Assembly: GCA_013214445.1 (NCBI GenBank)
Contig: JABSPG010000071.1
Location: 6,130 to 11,953 of the forward strand
Reading direction: 5' to 3'
DNA length: 5,824 bases
From: Ekhidna sp.
GTDB taxonomy: Bacteria > Bacteroidota > Bacteroidia > Cytophagales > Cyclobacteriaceae
In this document: piece after piece, positions 1-5,824 of the stretch
Layout of the letters: each line of letters begins with the position of its first letter
Position numbering within the stretch: the first letter of the stretch is position 1
Notes under the pieces: model-generated
The model's database searches: none
Seen by the model: only the letters and a program-made list of their open reading frames with translations
Told to the model about the DNA's origin: nothing
Made by a program: the position numbers and the translations under genes

Positions 1-790
1 ACCCGAAATGCACGGTGTTTGAACCCGCAAAAAATTCGTTTATGAAACTTGATGTATTGCCTCTACTCAGTATCCCCGCTTGCAGACCATCGATGGTAAA
101 TGACAGTGTCCCGGTACTCGAAATCCATGAAAAGACAATGTCATGATACTCACCGTCCTCGAGCTCTTTGTCGCCATTTAGATCATATAAAACATATCCA
201 CCGATTAATGAGGTACGAGAACTATTGTCTGAATCCCAAATGTCGGTGTGGTCATCTGAGCTACCCCGCATTGGGTCGTCAGCGCCTGTGTTTCCATTGC
301 CATAAGTATCGATCTCCAAGACTATTCCATTTCGAATACCCTGGGCCCCCATACCTTCTCCATCATTGCCTATGGCGTTGCTACCAGCGCTATCATTGTG
401 GAAAACCATGGCTATGCCATCAGCTCCTGAATTGCTATCTCCGCTCCCGTTGTTGATTCCGAAGTACGCTTGAATAGAAAATGAAAAATCATAGTTGAAA
501 TCGATCTTGCCAATGCTCATTGCACTACCGCGTTGACTTCTTTCATCTTGAGTCAATTGAATTTCATTGTCATTCAATTCGATAGCACTGTTTTCTGTAC
601 CGCTGATACTGAAAACATTGTCCAGCGAAAAATCTCCCATTCCACGTTCATGAGAGTTTGGGATCCCATCGTTATCATCATCTAGATTCTGCCCCCACAC
701 ATGGGTAGCAAGCAATAAAAGTATGTAGGTTATTGAGTTCCGTATTGTGAGAAAATTACAATTAGACTTGATATTGATAGTGTGATGCAT
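1..790 (-). CDS. Secreted L-type (legume-like) lectin-domain protein, 3' end missing
   Basis: The frame is open from an ATG at 790-788 to the left edge: 263 codons with no stop. Residues 1-33 look like a Sec signal peptide: a polar N-region with K8 and R17, a hydrophobic core around I20-A28, and likely cleavage before Q34 (VWG/QN). D37-E48 (DDDNDGIPNSHE) resembles a thrombospondin type 3 calcium-binding repeat. Residues about 53-263 match an L-type lectin jelly roll. ADGIAMVF (123-130) carries the sugar-binding Asp124. GEGMGAQGI (144-152) is the Gly-rich loop. E159, D161, Y163, N165, D172 and H181 line up with the concanavalin A Mn/Ca ligands E8, D10, Y12, N14, D19 and H24. The product is probably exported and sits at the cell surface or is secreted. 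Further domains, perhaps a type IX secretion C-terminal domain, would lie beyond the edge and are inference. The fold assignment is strong; the ligand is unknown. It follows the glycan genes but is separated from them by a terminator. Confidence 0.9.
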   Translation of the reverse strand, partial: MHHTINIKSNCNFLTIRNSITYILLLLATHVWGQNLDDDNDGIPNSHERGMGDFSLDNVFSISGTENSAIELNDNEIQLTQDERSQRGSAMSIGKIDFNYDFSFSIQAYFGINNGSGDSNSGADGIAMVFHNDSAGSNAIGNDGEGMGAQGIRNGIVLEIDTYGNGNTGADDPMRGSSDDHTDIWDSDNSSRTSLIGGYVLYDLNGDKELEDGEYHDIVFSWISSTGTLSFTIDGLQAGILSRGNTSSFINEFFAGSNTVHFG

Positions 791-830
791 TTATTAGATA
801 TTAATGCCTCGAAGGTATTTCTATCAATAT
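771..830. repeat. 10-bp perfect inverted repeat around the lectin start codon
   Basis: ATATTGATAG at 771-780 is the exact reverse complement of CTATCAATAT at 821-830. The 40-base spacer contains the lectin ATG (790-788). In the minus-strand mRNA the arms could pair and place the start codon in a large loop. The arms are AT-rich and the loop is long, so stability would be modest and chance is a real explanation. Confidence 0.35.
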
Positions 831-836
831 TTCAAA
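810..836 (-). promoter_or_regulatory. Weak candidate Bacteroidota-type promoter for the lectin gene
   Basis: On the minus strand TACCTTCG (817-810) matches the Bacteroidota -7 consensus TAnnTTTG at five of six defined positions. It lies about 20 bases upstream of the ATG at 790. A TTTG (836-833) is present upstream, but only 15 bases separate the two boxes, shorter than the usual spacing of roughly 19-21. A promoter is expected here because a terminator lies just upstream, but this exact placement is tentative. Confidence 0.22.
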
Positions 837-877
837 ATGAAGAACAGCGGCGGGTGGTAGTATTTACAGGTTAAATG

Positions 878-913
878 AAAAAAAAATAGAGACAACCTGT
901 AGTTGCCTCTATT
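878..913 (-). terminator. Rho-independent terminator after the flippase/GT2 unit
   Basis: The arms 885-896 and 902-913 form a 12-bp stem with a 5-base loop (897-901). It is followed on the minus strand by a run of nine U (886-878, the first two within the stem). The one imperfect pair (892/906) is a G-U wobble in minus-strand RNA but an A-C mismatch in plus-strand RNA, which supports minus-strand function. The stem begins 26 bases after the GT2 stop codon (942-940). Confidence 0.85.
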
Positions 914-939
914 CATAATCAAACAAAGAAAACTACCAC

Positions 940-1836
940 CTAAATAGTACTTTTGATGTTTTTGTAGATTGATCTATAACTTGGATATTTTCTGATGAGG
1001 TCGAAAAACCAGTAAAACGTCAAAGCAAATCCTTGAATTATTAATTTGGGTTTTCTCCAATATTTTAATCTGGAGTACGTATAGTACCACATGACCTTAA
1101 TGAATACCTGATAGTAGATATGTCTTATGGGATTTCTATCCCGGTATTTTTTATAGAGTTTAGGATTCTTCTTGTAAAGTGTGAATTCACTTTTCAGAAT
1201 CTTCATTCTTTGCGCCACCTTATAGAATTTATCTTTTCTAGGAGGATGATATACCTTCATGGCCGGACAAAAAGACACCTCACCTATTTCCTGCATCTGC
1301 CAGCCAATGTCAGCATCTTCATTATGAGGAAAAGGGAAAGTTTCATCAAATCCTCCTAGCTCTACCAGATGTTTTTTTAAATATGCAGCGTTGCATGTCG
1401 GGATGGAGTTATGTCCGGATTCATTATCGATTTGATGGGTCAATGGGGTCACTTCTTTTTGGTTAGTGTAAGTGAATCCCTGGAGCCCAACCAAATTTCT
1501 GTGATTAAACTCATTCAAAATGGTAGCAAGCCAATCAGGATGTACTTCGCAATCATCGTCCGTGAAGGCGATGATTTCCCCCTGGGCATGTCTTAAGGCA
1601 ATATTTCGGGCTCGTGCAGGGCCACCATTTGCACCATGAAATACCCGCAGGTTCTCATGATGTAAGCTCATGAAATCAAGAAACTCTCCTGTGCCATCCG
1701 TAGATCCATCATTGGAGACAAGAATTTCATACACCTGACTGGATATTGATTGTTTAAGCAAGGCATCTAGTTGCTTGCTTAAGAGTTTCAATCTATTGTA
1801 GGTCGGAAGTATTACTGATATTTTAGTTTTTTCCAT
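940..1836 (-). CDS. Family 2 glycosyltransferase (GT-A fold)
   Basis: This 298-residue protein is predicted to transfer a sugar from a nucleotide-sugar donor to a growing lipid-linked glycan at the cytoplasmic face of the inner membrane. Counted from the ATG at 1836, the N-terminus has the GT2 nucleotide-binding strand ISVILPTYNR (6-15). NDGSTDGT (42-49), GPARARN (72-78) and the DXD-type metal site DDD (93-95) follow. GGFDE (161-165) precedes the acceptor-side acidic motif NEDADIGWQ (172-180), which holds the likely catalytic acid. The C-terminus is basic and aromatic, with a hydrophobic stretch at about 265-281 that may touch the membrane. An in-frame ATG at 1863 would add nine residues and lengthen the overlap with the flippase gene from 25 to 52 bases. 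I prefer 1836 because its leader is A-rich and GT2 proteins usually begin shortly before the first beta strand. Family is certain; donor and acceptor cannot be read from sequence. Confidence 0.93.
   Translation of the reverse strand: MEKTKISVILPTYNRLKLLSKQLDALLKQSISSQVYEILVSNDGSTDGTGEFLDFMSLHHENLRVFHGANGGPARARNIALRHAQGEIIAFTDDDCEVHPDWLATILNEFNHRNLVGLQGFTYTNQKEVTPLTHQIDNESGHNSIPTCNAAYLKKHLVELGGFDETFPFPHNEDADIGWQMQEIGEVSFCPAMKVYHPPRKDKFYKVAQRMKILKSEFTLYKKNPKLYKKYRDRNPIRHIYYQVFIKVMWYYTYSRLKYWRKPKLIIQGFALTFYWFFDLIRKYPSYRSIYKNIKSTI
944..962. repeat. Direct repeat copy at the 3' end of the GT2 gene
   Basis: These 19 bases match 1835-1853 at 17 positions, including an identical 12-base run TTTTGATGTTTT. 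This copy encodes the final residues NIKSTI just before the stop codon. The A/T-rich content means a match of this quality could arise by chance. Confidence 0.3.
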
Positions 1837-3113
1837 GGTAGTTTTGATGTTTTCTTTAACCATTCACGCCAGTACGTTAATACAACTTCTGCGATCTCTA
1901 CAGGGTCAAACCTTAGATATAGATGTAGTTTTCTTTTGATATAAAAAGCTCCTATTACTTCAGCCAGAAGTGGTGCAATGGCTATTCCCCAAAGACCGAA
2001 GAAGTAGGCAAGCATTAGCATGATTGAAATATTGGACAGACTAGATACAAACATTAAATGTGTAATCTGCTGAGGTTTGTTTATTGCATTCATTAGTGAT
2101 GAAAATCCAGACCCAAGAGGAATCAGGAATACCGAGGCAATAATCTTAAGTGCCAAAATAAAGGTTGCATCCATGTACTGATGACCATGCAGAAGACGTA
2201 TGACTACCGGCGAGGCAAGGACAGTGATGACAGCCATTGGAATGAGTATTGCATACATTTTACCAATACCTCGTTTAGCTACTTCAATCAATAGGGTCCT
2301 ATCTCCAGCGTTTTTTAGCATTGTGGGATACAATAAGCCAGCTAGGCTAGCGGCGGGAATCGAGATCAGTATGGTATATCGAGTAGCCAACCCTAAAATT
2401 GCGGTAGCCTCCAGGGTCAGATAGTATGCGGATATAAAAACGCCAGCTTGATGGGCTATTGAACCCGCTACCTCTTTCAAAATTCCAAACTTCCCAAAAA
2501 AAGAGATTTGCTTCAATATGTTTGCATCGTACTTTGAGATGAAGTATGCTTGGATAAGATTTCTATTGGATTTTACGCCGACAATGGCAAGTACATTAGC
2601 TATTGCAATCACCAGCAGAATCCATTCAATGGAAAGCTGAAGATAGTATAGTAGAACTAATCCAATCAGGGAGGACGCAAGAATAATCAAATTACCCTTT
2701 AGGATTTCCTTCATTTCCAATTTGCTTTTGTGCATAAAAACGAGGAGTCGGTAATTTGAAAAGGTCAACGAGTACAACCCATAAAAGACTAAGAACCCTT
2801 CTATTGGTCTGTAATAGAAAGCAATGCAAGTGAAAGCGACAATCTTTGCTACTTCTGCAATATGAGATATAAAGAACCCCGTCTTATAAATTGTAGCGTC
2901 AAAGTTCTTCTCTACCAGATACTTAACGAGTCCATTTTGAAGAAATCCTTCCTTAAGATTGTTTAGAATGGACACGATCGCCAATACAATGAAATAGACT
3001 CCCACATCAGCTTGGGCAAAGCTTCTTGTGGCGAACATTATTACCACAAAACCCAAGACTGTTTCGGTCGCATTTCCGGCTAAAGATGCTATGATTTTCT
3101 TTTTGGCGAGCAT
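1812..3113 (-). CDS. Wzx-like polysaccharide flippase (MOP/MATE-like superfamily)
   Basis: A 433-residue integral membrane protein predicted to flip undecaprenyl-linked oligosaccharide across the inner membrane. The length suits Wzx/RfbX-type proteins. About 12 hydrophobic spans are visible, roughly at 12-30, 36-56, 82-100, 103-122, 140-158, 162-180, 217-235, 245-263, 284-303, 318-338, 352-371 and 373-392. The N-terminus has the family-typical pattern of a short basic segment, an N-x-x-(S/T)-x-x-hydrophobic first helix, then FATRSFAQADVGVYF (27-41), which resembles the 'ar.lg...fG.y' signature. A basic tail (about 418-431) is cytoplasmic by prediction. The start ATG (3113-3111) shares one base with the TGA of the upstream small gene (TGATG), suggesting translational coupling. 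The 3' end overlaps the next glycosyltransferase gene. A role in lipopolysaccharide O-antigen or in exopolysaccharide cannot be separated from sequence, and no Wzy polymerase is in view. Confidence 0.9.
   Translation of the reverse strand: MLAKKKIIASLAGNATETVLGFVVIMFATRSFAQADVGVYFIVLAIVSILNNLKEGFLQNGLVKYLVEKNFDATIYKTGFFISHIAEVAKIVAFTCIAFYYRPIEGFLVFYGLYSLTFSNYRLLVFMHKSKLEMKEILKGNLIILASSLIGLVLLYYLQLSIEWILLVIAIANVLAIVGVKSNRNLIQAYFISKYDANILKQISFFGKFGILKEVAGSIAHQAGVFISAYYLTLEATAILGLATRYTILISIPAASLAGLLYPTMLKNAGDRTLLIEVAKRGIGKMYAILIPMAVITVLASPVVIRLLHGHQYMDATFILALKIIASVFLIPLGSGFSSLMNAINKPQQITHLMFVSSLSNISIMLMLAYFFGLWGIAIAPLLAEVIGAFYIKRKLHLYLRFDPVEIAEVVLTYWREWLKKTSKLPWKKLKYQ
1835..1853. repeat. Direct repeat copy at the 5' end of the GT2 gene
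   Basis: Partner of 944-962, with 17 of 19 bases identical. It lies where the flippase 3' end overlaps the GT2 5' end, so it is read as KTSKLPW in the flippase frame and as NIKTTM in the glycosyltransferase frame. The two copies bracket the GT2 coding region almost exactly. Confidence 0.3.
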
Positions 3114-3304
3114 CAGAAAGCGTTGGATAGATTTGATTTAATACTGAATTGGAACTGCTTTAAAACCATTGTGGAATCCGACTCATGAGTCATTCCTTCT
3201 AGTTCTGACTTTGATTCTTCTTCTACGGTCTCAACGGACCCATTTCCTTCATACAAGGCGCCCAGCAATAAGACGATCATGTAAAATGCAAATAACTTTT
3301 TCAT
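3113..3304 (-). CDS. Small secreted acidic protein of unknown function
   Basis: A 63-residue protein I do not recognise. The N-terminus looks like a signal peptide: MKK, then a hydrophobic core LFAFYMIVLLLGAL (4-17), with possible cleavage near residues 17-22. Residues 19-44 are acidic (VETVEEESKSELEG), and the last 20 are more neutral and basic (KQFQFSIKSNLSNAF at 49-63). There is no cysteine and so no lipobox. Reality is supported by the plausible export signal, an A-rich leader (GGAAAAACACC) directly before the ATG, and the TGATG junction with the flippase gene. It appears to be the first gene of the flippase/GT2 unit because a hairpin lies upstream. It could be a small periplasmic or exported factor, or an ORF that mainly feeds ribosomes into the flippase start; no function can be assigned. 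Confidence 0.6.
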   Translation of the reverse strand: MKKLFAFYMIVLLLGALYEGNGSVETVEEESKSELEGMTHESDSTMVLKQFQFSIKSNLSNAF

Positions 3305-3412
3305 GGTGTTTTTCCTACTAAATAATTACATGACAATCTTTCAAGAGATGGAAAGAGGTTGGAATTCATGGTTAACTGGTTAAGCAGTGGCGTTTGAACG
3401 ATAATTGGTAAA

Positions 3413-3436
3413 GGGCCCAGGCATCACCCTGGACCC
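3413..3436 (-). terminator. GC-rich hairpin after the acyltransferase gene, probable terminator
   Basis: GGGCCCAGG (3413-3421) and CCTGGACCC (3428-3436) form a 9-bp stem with a 6-base loop. The one imperfect pair (3416/3433) is G-U in minus-strand RNA and C-A in plus-strand RNA, so the minus-strand fold is better. It lies 18 bases beyond the acyltransferase stop codon. Only three U follow the stem on the minus strand (UUUACCAAUUAU), so termination may be partial. No other structure is seen in the rest of the 150-base gap before the next gene, and no convincing promoter boxes. Confidence 0.6.
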
Positions 3437-3454
3437 AACACCACCAATATATTT

Positions 3455-4141
3455 TTAGTTGAGGTTTGAACTGGCTATCAGTTTGGAGATTTGGTTGTCA
3501 GAGATAGGTTCACTGCCTACTTTCTTCCACTTCTGTGAGTTAAAGTCCCATGCTCTGACAACCTTAGCAGGATTACCAACTGCCACTGTATAAGGAGGAA
3601 TGTCATCCATTACGACTGAGTTTGCCCCTATCCGACAATAATCCCCTAATCTCAGCGTATCTCCATTCTTTTTGCCCATTACGACCGTCCCTGTACCAAT
3701 GAAGACATCCTCACCAAGCTCAATGGGTGCTTTTGAACATGCATGGTGATGATGCGGGCGATCTGGATCCATGCCATGATGCATCCCAAGTAATCGCACA
3801 TACTGAGATAATCCACAGTATTTTCCTATGCGTATAGGCCCAATAATTACCGAACCAATGCCTATTTGAGCTTCCTCTCCTATCACCACATCACCCATCC
3901 CATTATTAATAACCACATCTTTTTCAAGCTTTGCATACCTACCCAGACGAAAAGAATGAAAGGGGACCAGATCCAAGCGTGAAGACCAACTGACGCAACG
4001 ATTGAAGTATCTTGGTAAGATTGTAAACAACCAAATGAATCGTCGCACTCTTGAGGTAAATGGTTTTGGTCTGAAAAGTAGCTTTAGGAAAAGCTGTTTG
4101 ATCTTTGGATTTGTTTTTATGTATTGTTTAAGCCTATTCAT
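3455..4141 (-). CDS. Left-handed beta-helix (hexapeptide) acyltransferase
   Basis: Predicted to acylate, probably O-acetylate, a sugar of the glycan or its precursor using an acyl-CoA donor. These enzymes normally act as cytoplasmic trimers. The 228-residue protein has a basic N-terminal part with a hydrophobic segment (RFIWLFTILPRYF, 34-46), then RLDLVPFHSFRLGRYA (55-70). Imperfect [LIV]-G-x4 hexapeptide repeats run from about 72 to 180 (VVIGEEAQIGIGSVIIGPIR; IELGEDVFIGTGTVVMG; LRLGDYCRIGANSVVM). The family-typical end IPPYTVAVGNPAKVVRAW is at 181-198. H121/H122 in GMHHGMD sit where relatives have the catalytic His. A longer reading from 4207 exists, but the ATG at 4141 forms an ATGA overlap with the preceding gene and starts in a more typical place. 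An HHHH run (130-133) is unusual. Fold is confident; substrate is unknown. Confidence 0.9.
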   Translation of the reverse strand: MNRLKQYIKTNPKIKQLFLKLLFRPKPFTSRVRRFIWLFTILPRYFNRCVSWSSRLDLVPFHSFRLGRYAKLEKDVVINNGMGDVVIGEEAQIGIGSVIIGPIRIGKYCGLSQYVRLLGMHHGMDPDRPHHHHACSKAPIELGEDVFIGTGTVVMGKKNGDTLRLGDYCRIGANSVVMDDIPPYTVAVGNPAKVVRAWDFNSQKWKKVGSEPISDNQISKLIASSNLN

Positions 4142-5325
4142 GCTGCAGTTTTGTTTTGTTCTTTTTGAAAAATGAAATCGAGAAACATTGCCGCTCTCTG
4201 CTCCCATGTATTTTGAGAGGCTATTGTTCTTCTTCTCTGTATAAGTTTTGCATTTTCCTCTCTCAGTGATTTTTGGATCGCTGTTTCTAGTTTTTGGTCT
4301 TCACCAACCAGATATATTTCCTTACTCAAATCATTCAATATATCCGGATTGAAGAGTGTACTTATTGTCGGTTTGCCGACGCTGAAATACTCATATAATT
4401 TGAGGGGATAAATAGACCTGGATGCATCATCGCATTTGAAGGGGATGATTGTGGCATCTACAGAGTTTATCAGGTTAGGTAGATCATCGTACGAATAAGA
4501 ACCCGTGAAATGAACATTCTTGAGTTCTTTCAGCTTTGCCGGAACATACTTTTCTTCTACAGGGCCGGCTAAGATCAAATCCCATTCAGGATGACTTTGG
4601 AATGTTGCATAAAGCAACTCATAGTCAATTCTTCGCTCGATGTTTCCAAAGTAGCCAATGAGATTTTTTCCTGTGCTGCGTATCACTTGCTCTTCCTCTA
4701 AAAGTCTGTTGAAGTGATTGTAGTCCACCGCATTAGGGACCAAATGACTTTCGTTTACACTTGTCCATTTCTCTCGAAGGCTTGGAGCCGTGCTGATCAC
4801 CATATCAGACGATTTTACTGCTAGTAATTCGTTGCTGATCCCATGCTTTCTGGTATATGACTTGATAATTGGGTCAACACAATGGTACGTGTTAGATCGC
4901 TGGTGTCCTGTAAGAAAACGATGCAGGGTTGGGAAGTGATAGTTGTAAGAATTTATATAATGGTAGCTATCCCATCCCAGCTTCTTCAAAATCCTATTAA
5001 TGGCAAATGCTAATACGAATTGATTCAATTTCGAAAGCAGTTTGTATAAAACACCATTCGGTAGAAAGTTTATAGGTAAAAGGGCTGGTGGTACAATTAC
5101 TGTCAGTCCTTCTCTTTCTGTCAGGAAAGCACTCCATGTCAATGTTGATCTAAGCCTTGACCATGATTTGCTTTTTGCTATACCTCTCAATAATTCGAAC
5201 CAAGTAAAGGGGTGTTCGACAATCAAGGTTTCATTTCCTTGCGCATTAAAACACTTCGCCAGCTGAAAAGTAGTGCTGGTATTATCATCATCGAATCTGG
5301 CTAGCGCCATTGTCAAAATCCTCAT
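4138..5325 (-). CDS. Family 4-type glycosyltransferase (GT-B fold)
   Basis: A 395-residue retaining-type glycosyltransferase predicted to extend the glycan from a nucleotide-sugar donor on the cytoplasmic side of the inner membrane. The N-terminal Rossmann domain begins MRILTMALARFDDD. The linker contains VPNAVDYNHF (196-205), the usual '(V/I)PNGVD...F' signature at the start of the donor-binding domain. GYFGNIERRIDYELL (224-238), DLILAGP (249-255), HFTGSYSYDDLPNLI (272-286) and IPFK (294-297) follow in the usual order. PLKLYEYFSVGKPTIST (307-323) is the nucleotide-sugar motif, with E312. The first Glu of the common E-x7-E pair is replaced (S304), as in the 'PLK..EY...GKP' branch of the family. 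Both ends are linked by ATGA overlaps to the flanking genes, so it is co-translated with them. Sugar specificity cannot be determined. Confidence 0.92.
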   Translation of the reverse strand: MRILTMALARFDDDNTSTTFQLAKCFNAQGNETLIVEHPFTWFELLRGIAKSKSWSRLRSTLTWSAFLTEREGLTVIVPPALLPINFLPNGVLYKLLSKLNQFVLAFAINRILKKLGWDSYHYINSYNYHFPTLHRFLTGHQRSNTYHCVDPIIKSYTRKHGISNELLAVKSSDMVISTAPSLREKWTSVNESHLVPNAVDYNHFNRLLEEEQVIRSTGKNLIGYFGNIERRIDYELLYATFQSHPEWDLILAGPVEEKYVPAKLKELKNVHFTGSYSYDDLPNLINSVDATIIPFKCDDASRSIYPLKLYEYFSVGKPTISTLFNPDILNDLSKEIYLVGEDQKLETAIQKSLREENAKLIQRRRTIASQNTWEQRAAMFLDFIFQKEQNKTAA

Positions 5326-5824
5326 GATCCCTTTAGTAAATGGTCAAACTTATAGCCAAGACGAGTGCTACCAGTGTCATGTTTCAAGTTCCACCATATG
5401 GCTTCCCAATAGGTTCGAAGACCTTGAAAATTCCTCTTTAGCAAAAGCGAAAACATGTTTTTTGGTGAGGATACCAGCAAAAAGAAAAGAGTGAATATTG
5501 CTTTTCTGGTTTTGGAGAAGTGCTTTCTTGCGTAGAGAATCCGATTTCTCGTGATGAAATAAAGCTTACAATCGCTGATTTTGCCTACTGTCGCAGACTC
5601 CTTGTGTACGATCTTACTTGACATACAAACCCCTACCTTTAGTCCACCATTTCTGACCCTGGTACCCCAATCTAACTCTTCGTAATACAAAAAGTAGTTC
5701 TCACTCATCAGGCCTACCTTTTTTACATTTTCTCTGGAAATGAGCATGGCCGCCCCATGAGGATAGCTGGTCTCCTCTATACCAGTCCTACTGTGAATTT
5801 TCTCAATGAGTCGGTTTCGTCCTG
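5322..5824 (-). CDS. Family 2 glycosyltransferase, C-terminal part, 5' end missing
   Basis: The frame stays open to the right edge, giving 166 visible residues that end at the TGA 5324-5322. An ATG at 5747 is internal, not the start: upstream codons continue the family pattern, with PHGAAMLISRE at visible residues 21-31. KKVGLMSENYFLYYEELDWG (34-53) is the conserved GT2 acceptor-side block, with the acidic E48-E49-x-D51 cluster that includes the likely catalytic base. IVHKESAT (70-77) and FITRNRILYARKHF follow, as in dTDP-rhamnosyltransferase-like GT2 proteins. A hydrophobic segment (AIFTLFFLLVSS) near the C-terminus may associate with the membrane. The N-terminal nucleotide-binding half and the DXD motif lie outside the window. 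The stop overlaps the next gene's start by ATGA. The rhamnosyl link is only family resemblance. Confidence 0.92.
   Translation of the reverse strand, partial: GRNRLIEKIHSRTGIEETSYPHGAAMLISRENVKKVGLMSENYFLYYEELDWGTRVRNGGLKVGVCMSSKIVHKESATVGKISDCKLYFITRNRILYARKHFSKTRKAIFTLFFLLVSSPKNMFSLLLKRNFQGLRTYWEAIWWNLKHDTGSTRLGYKFDHLLKGS

Noticed and set aside
100..456. Plus-strand 118-codon ORF rich in Cys, His and Arg
   Set aside because: It lies entirely antisense to the lectin domain, whose minus-strand frame shows clear family motifs. The composition is that of a shadow frame and there is no domain pattern.
1120..1596. Plus-strand ORFs at 1120-1359 and 1411-1596
   Set aside because: Both are antisense to conserved GT2 motif regions and show no motif or leader of their own.
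2200..2424. Plus-strand 74-codon ORF
   Set aside because: Antisense to flippase membrane helices, with no independent support.
3305..3345. Possible -7 promoter box upstream of the small gene (TTATTTAG on the minus strand)
   Set aside because: It matches TAnnTTTG at only four of six defined positions and has no TTTG at proper spacing.
3370..3382. Short repeat GGTTAACTGGTTAA-like sequence in the gap before the small gene
   Set aside because: The palindrome arms are only five bases and there is no second copy or nearby regulator gene; too short to call an operator.
4142..4207. A 22-residue N-terminal extension of the acyltransferase
   Set aside because: It lies fully inside the GT4 gene, resembles no acyltransferase N-terminus, and the ATG at 4141 gives a clean ATGA junction.
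5042..5494. Plus-strand ORFs at 5042-5266 and 5273-5494
   Set aside because: They are antisense to the GT4 gene and the edge GT2 gene; the second crosses the ATGA junction of two real genes.
5322..5747. A complete 141-residue protein starting at the ATG at 5747
   Set aside because: The frame continues to the edge and the GT2 motif GAAMLISRE spans this Met, so it is an internal residue of a larger protein.

Overview
The window looks like part of a cell-surface polysaccharide (O-antigen, capsule or exopolysaccharide) biosynthesis region from a member of the Bacteroidota. The evidence for that phylum is the AT-leaning composition, A-rich leaders instead of strong Shine-Dalgarno sequences, and a secreted lectin whose signal peptide is followed by a thrombospondin-3-like Asp-rich turn (DDDNDG). 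I cannot name the genus. Every gene I can support is on the minus strand, so transcription runs from the right edge to the left.

Right part (5824 to 3455): the C-terminal part of a GT2 glycosyltransferase enters from the right edge. It is followed by a GT4-type glycosyltransferase and a left-handed beta-helix (hexapeptide) acyltransferase. Consecutive genes are joined by 4-base ATGA stop/start overlaps, so this is the 3' end of a tightly coupled operon. A GC-rich hairpin (3413-3436) lies just after its last stop codon.

Middle (3304 to 940): a second group starts with a 63-residue secreted-looking small protein of unknown function. It is joined by a TGATG overlap to a Wzx-like multi-spanning flippase, which in turn overlaps a second GT2 glycosyltransferase. 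A good intrinsic terminator (878-913) ends this group.

Left part (790 to 1): the 5' part of a gene for a secreted L-type (legume/concanavalin-like) lectin-domain protein, which runs off the left edge. Its metal-binding residues align well with those of concanavalin A.

Together the two GT2 enzymes and the GT4 enzyme would build a lipid-linked oligosaccharide. The acyltransferase would decorate it or its precursor, and the flippase would move it across the inner membrane. The lectin may bind glycans at the cell surface. No polymerase, ligase, chain-length regulator or nucleotide-sugar synthesis gene is visible. I found no RNA gene, CRISPR array, insertion sequence or clear novel system. The least explained element is the small secreted protein coupled to the flippase.
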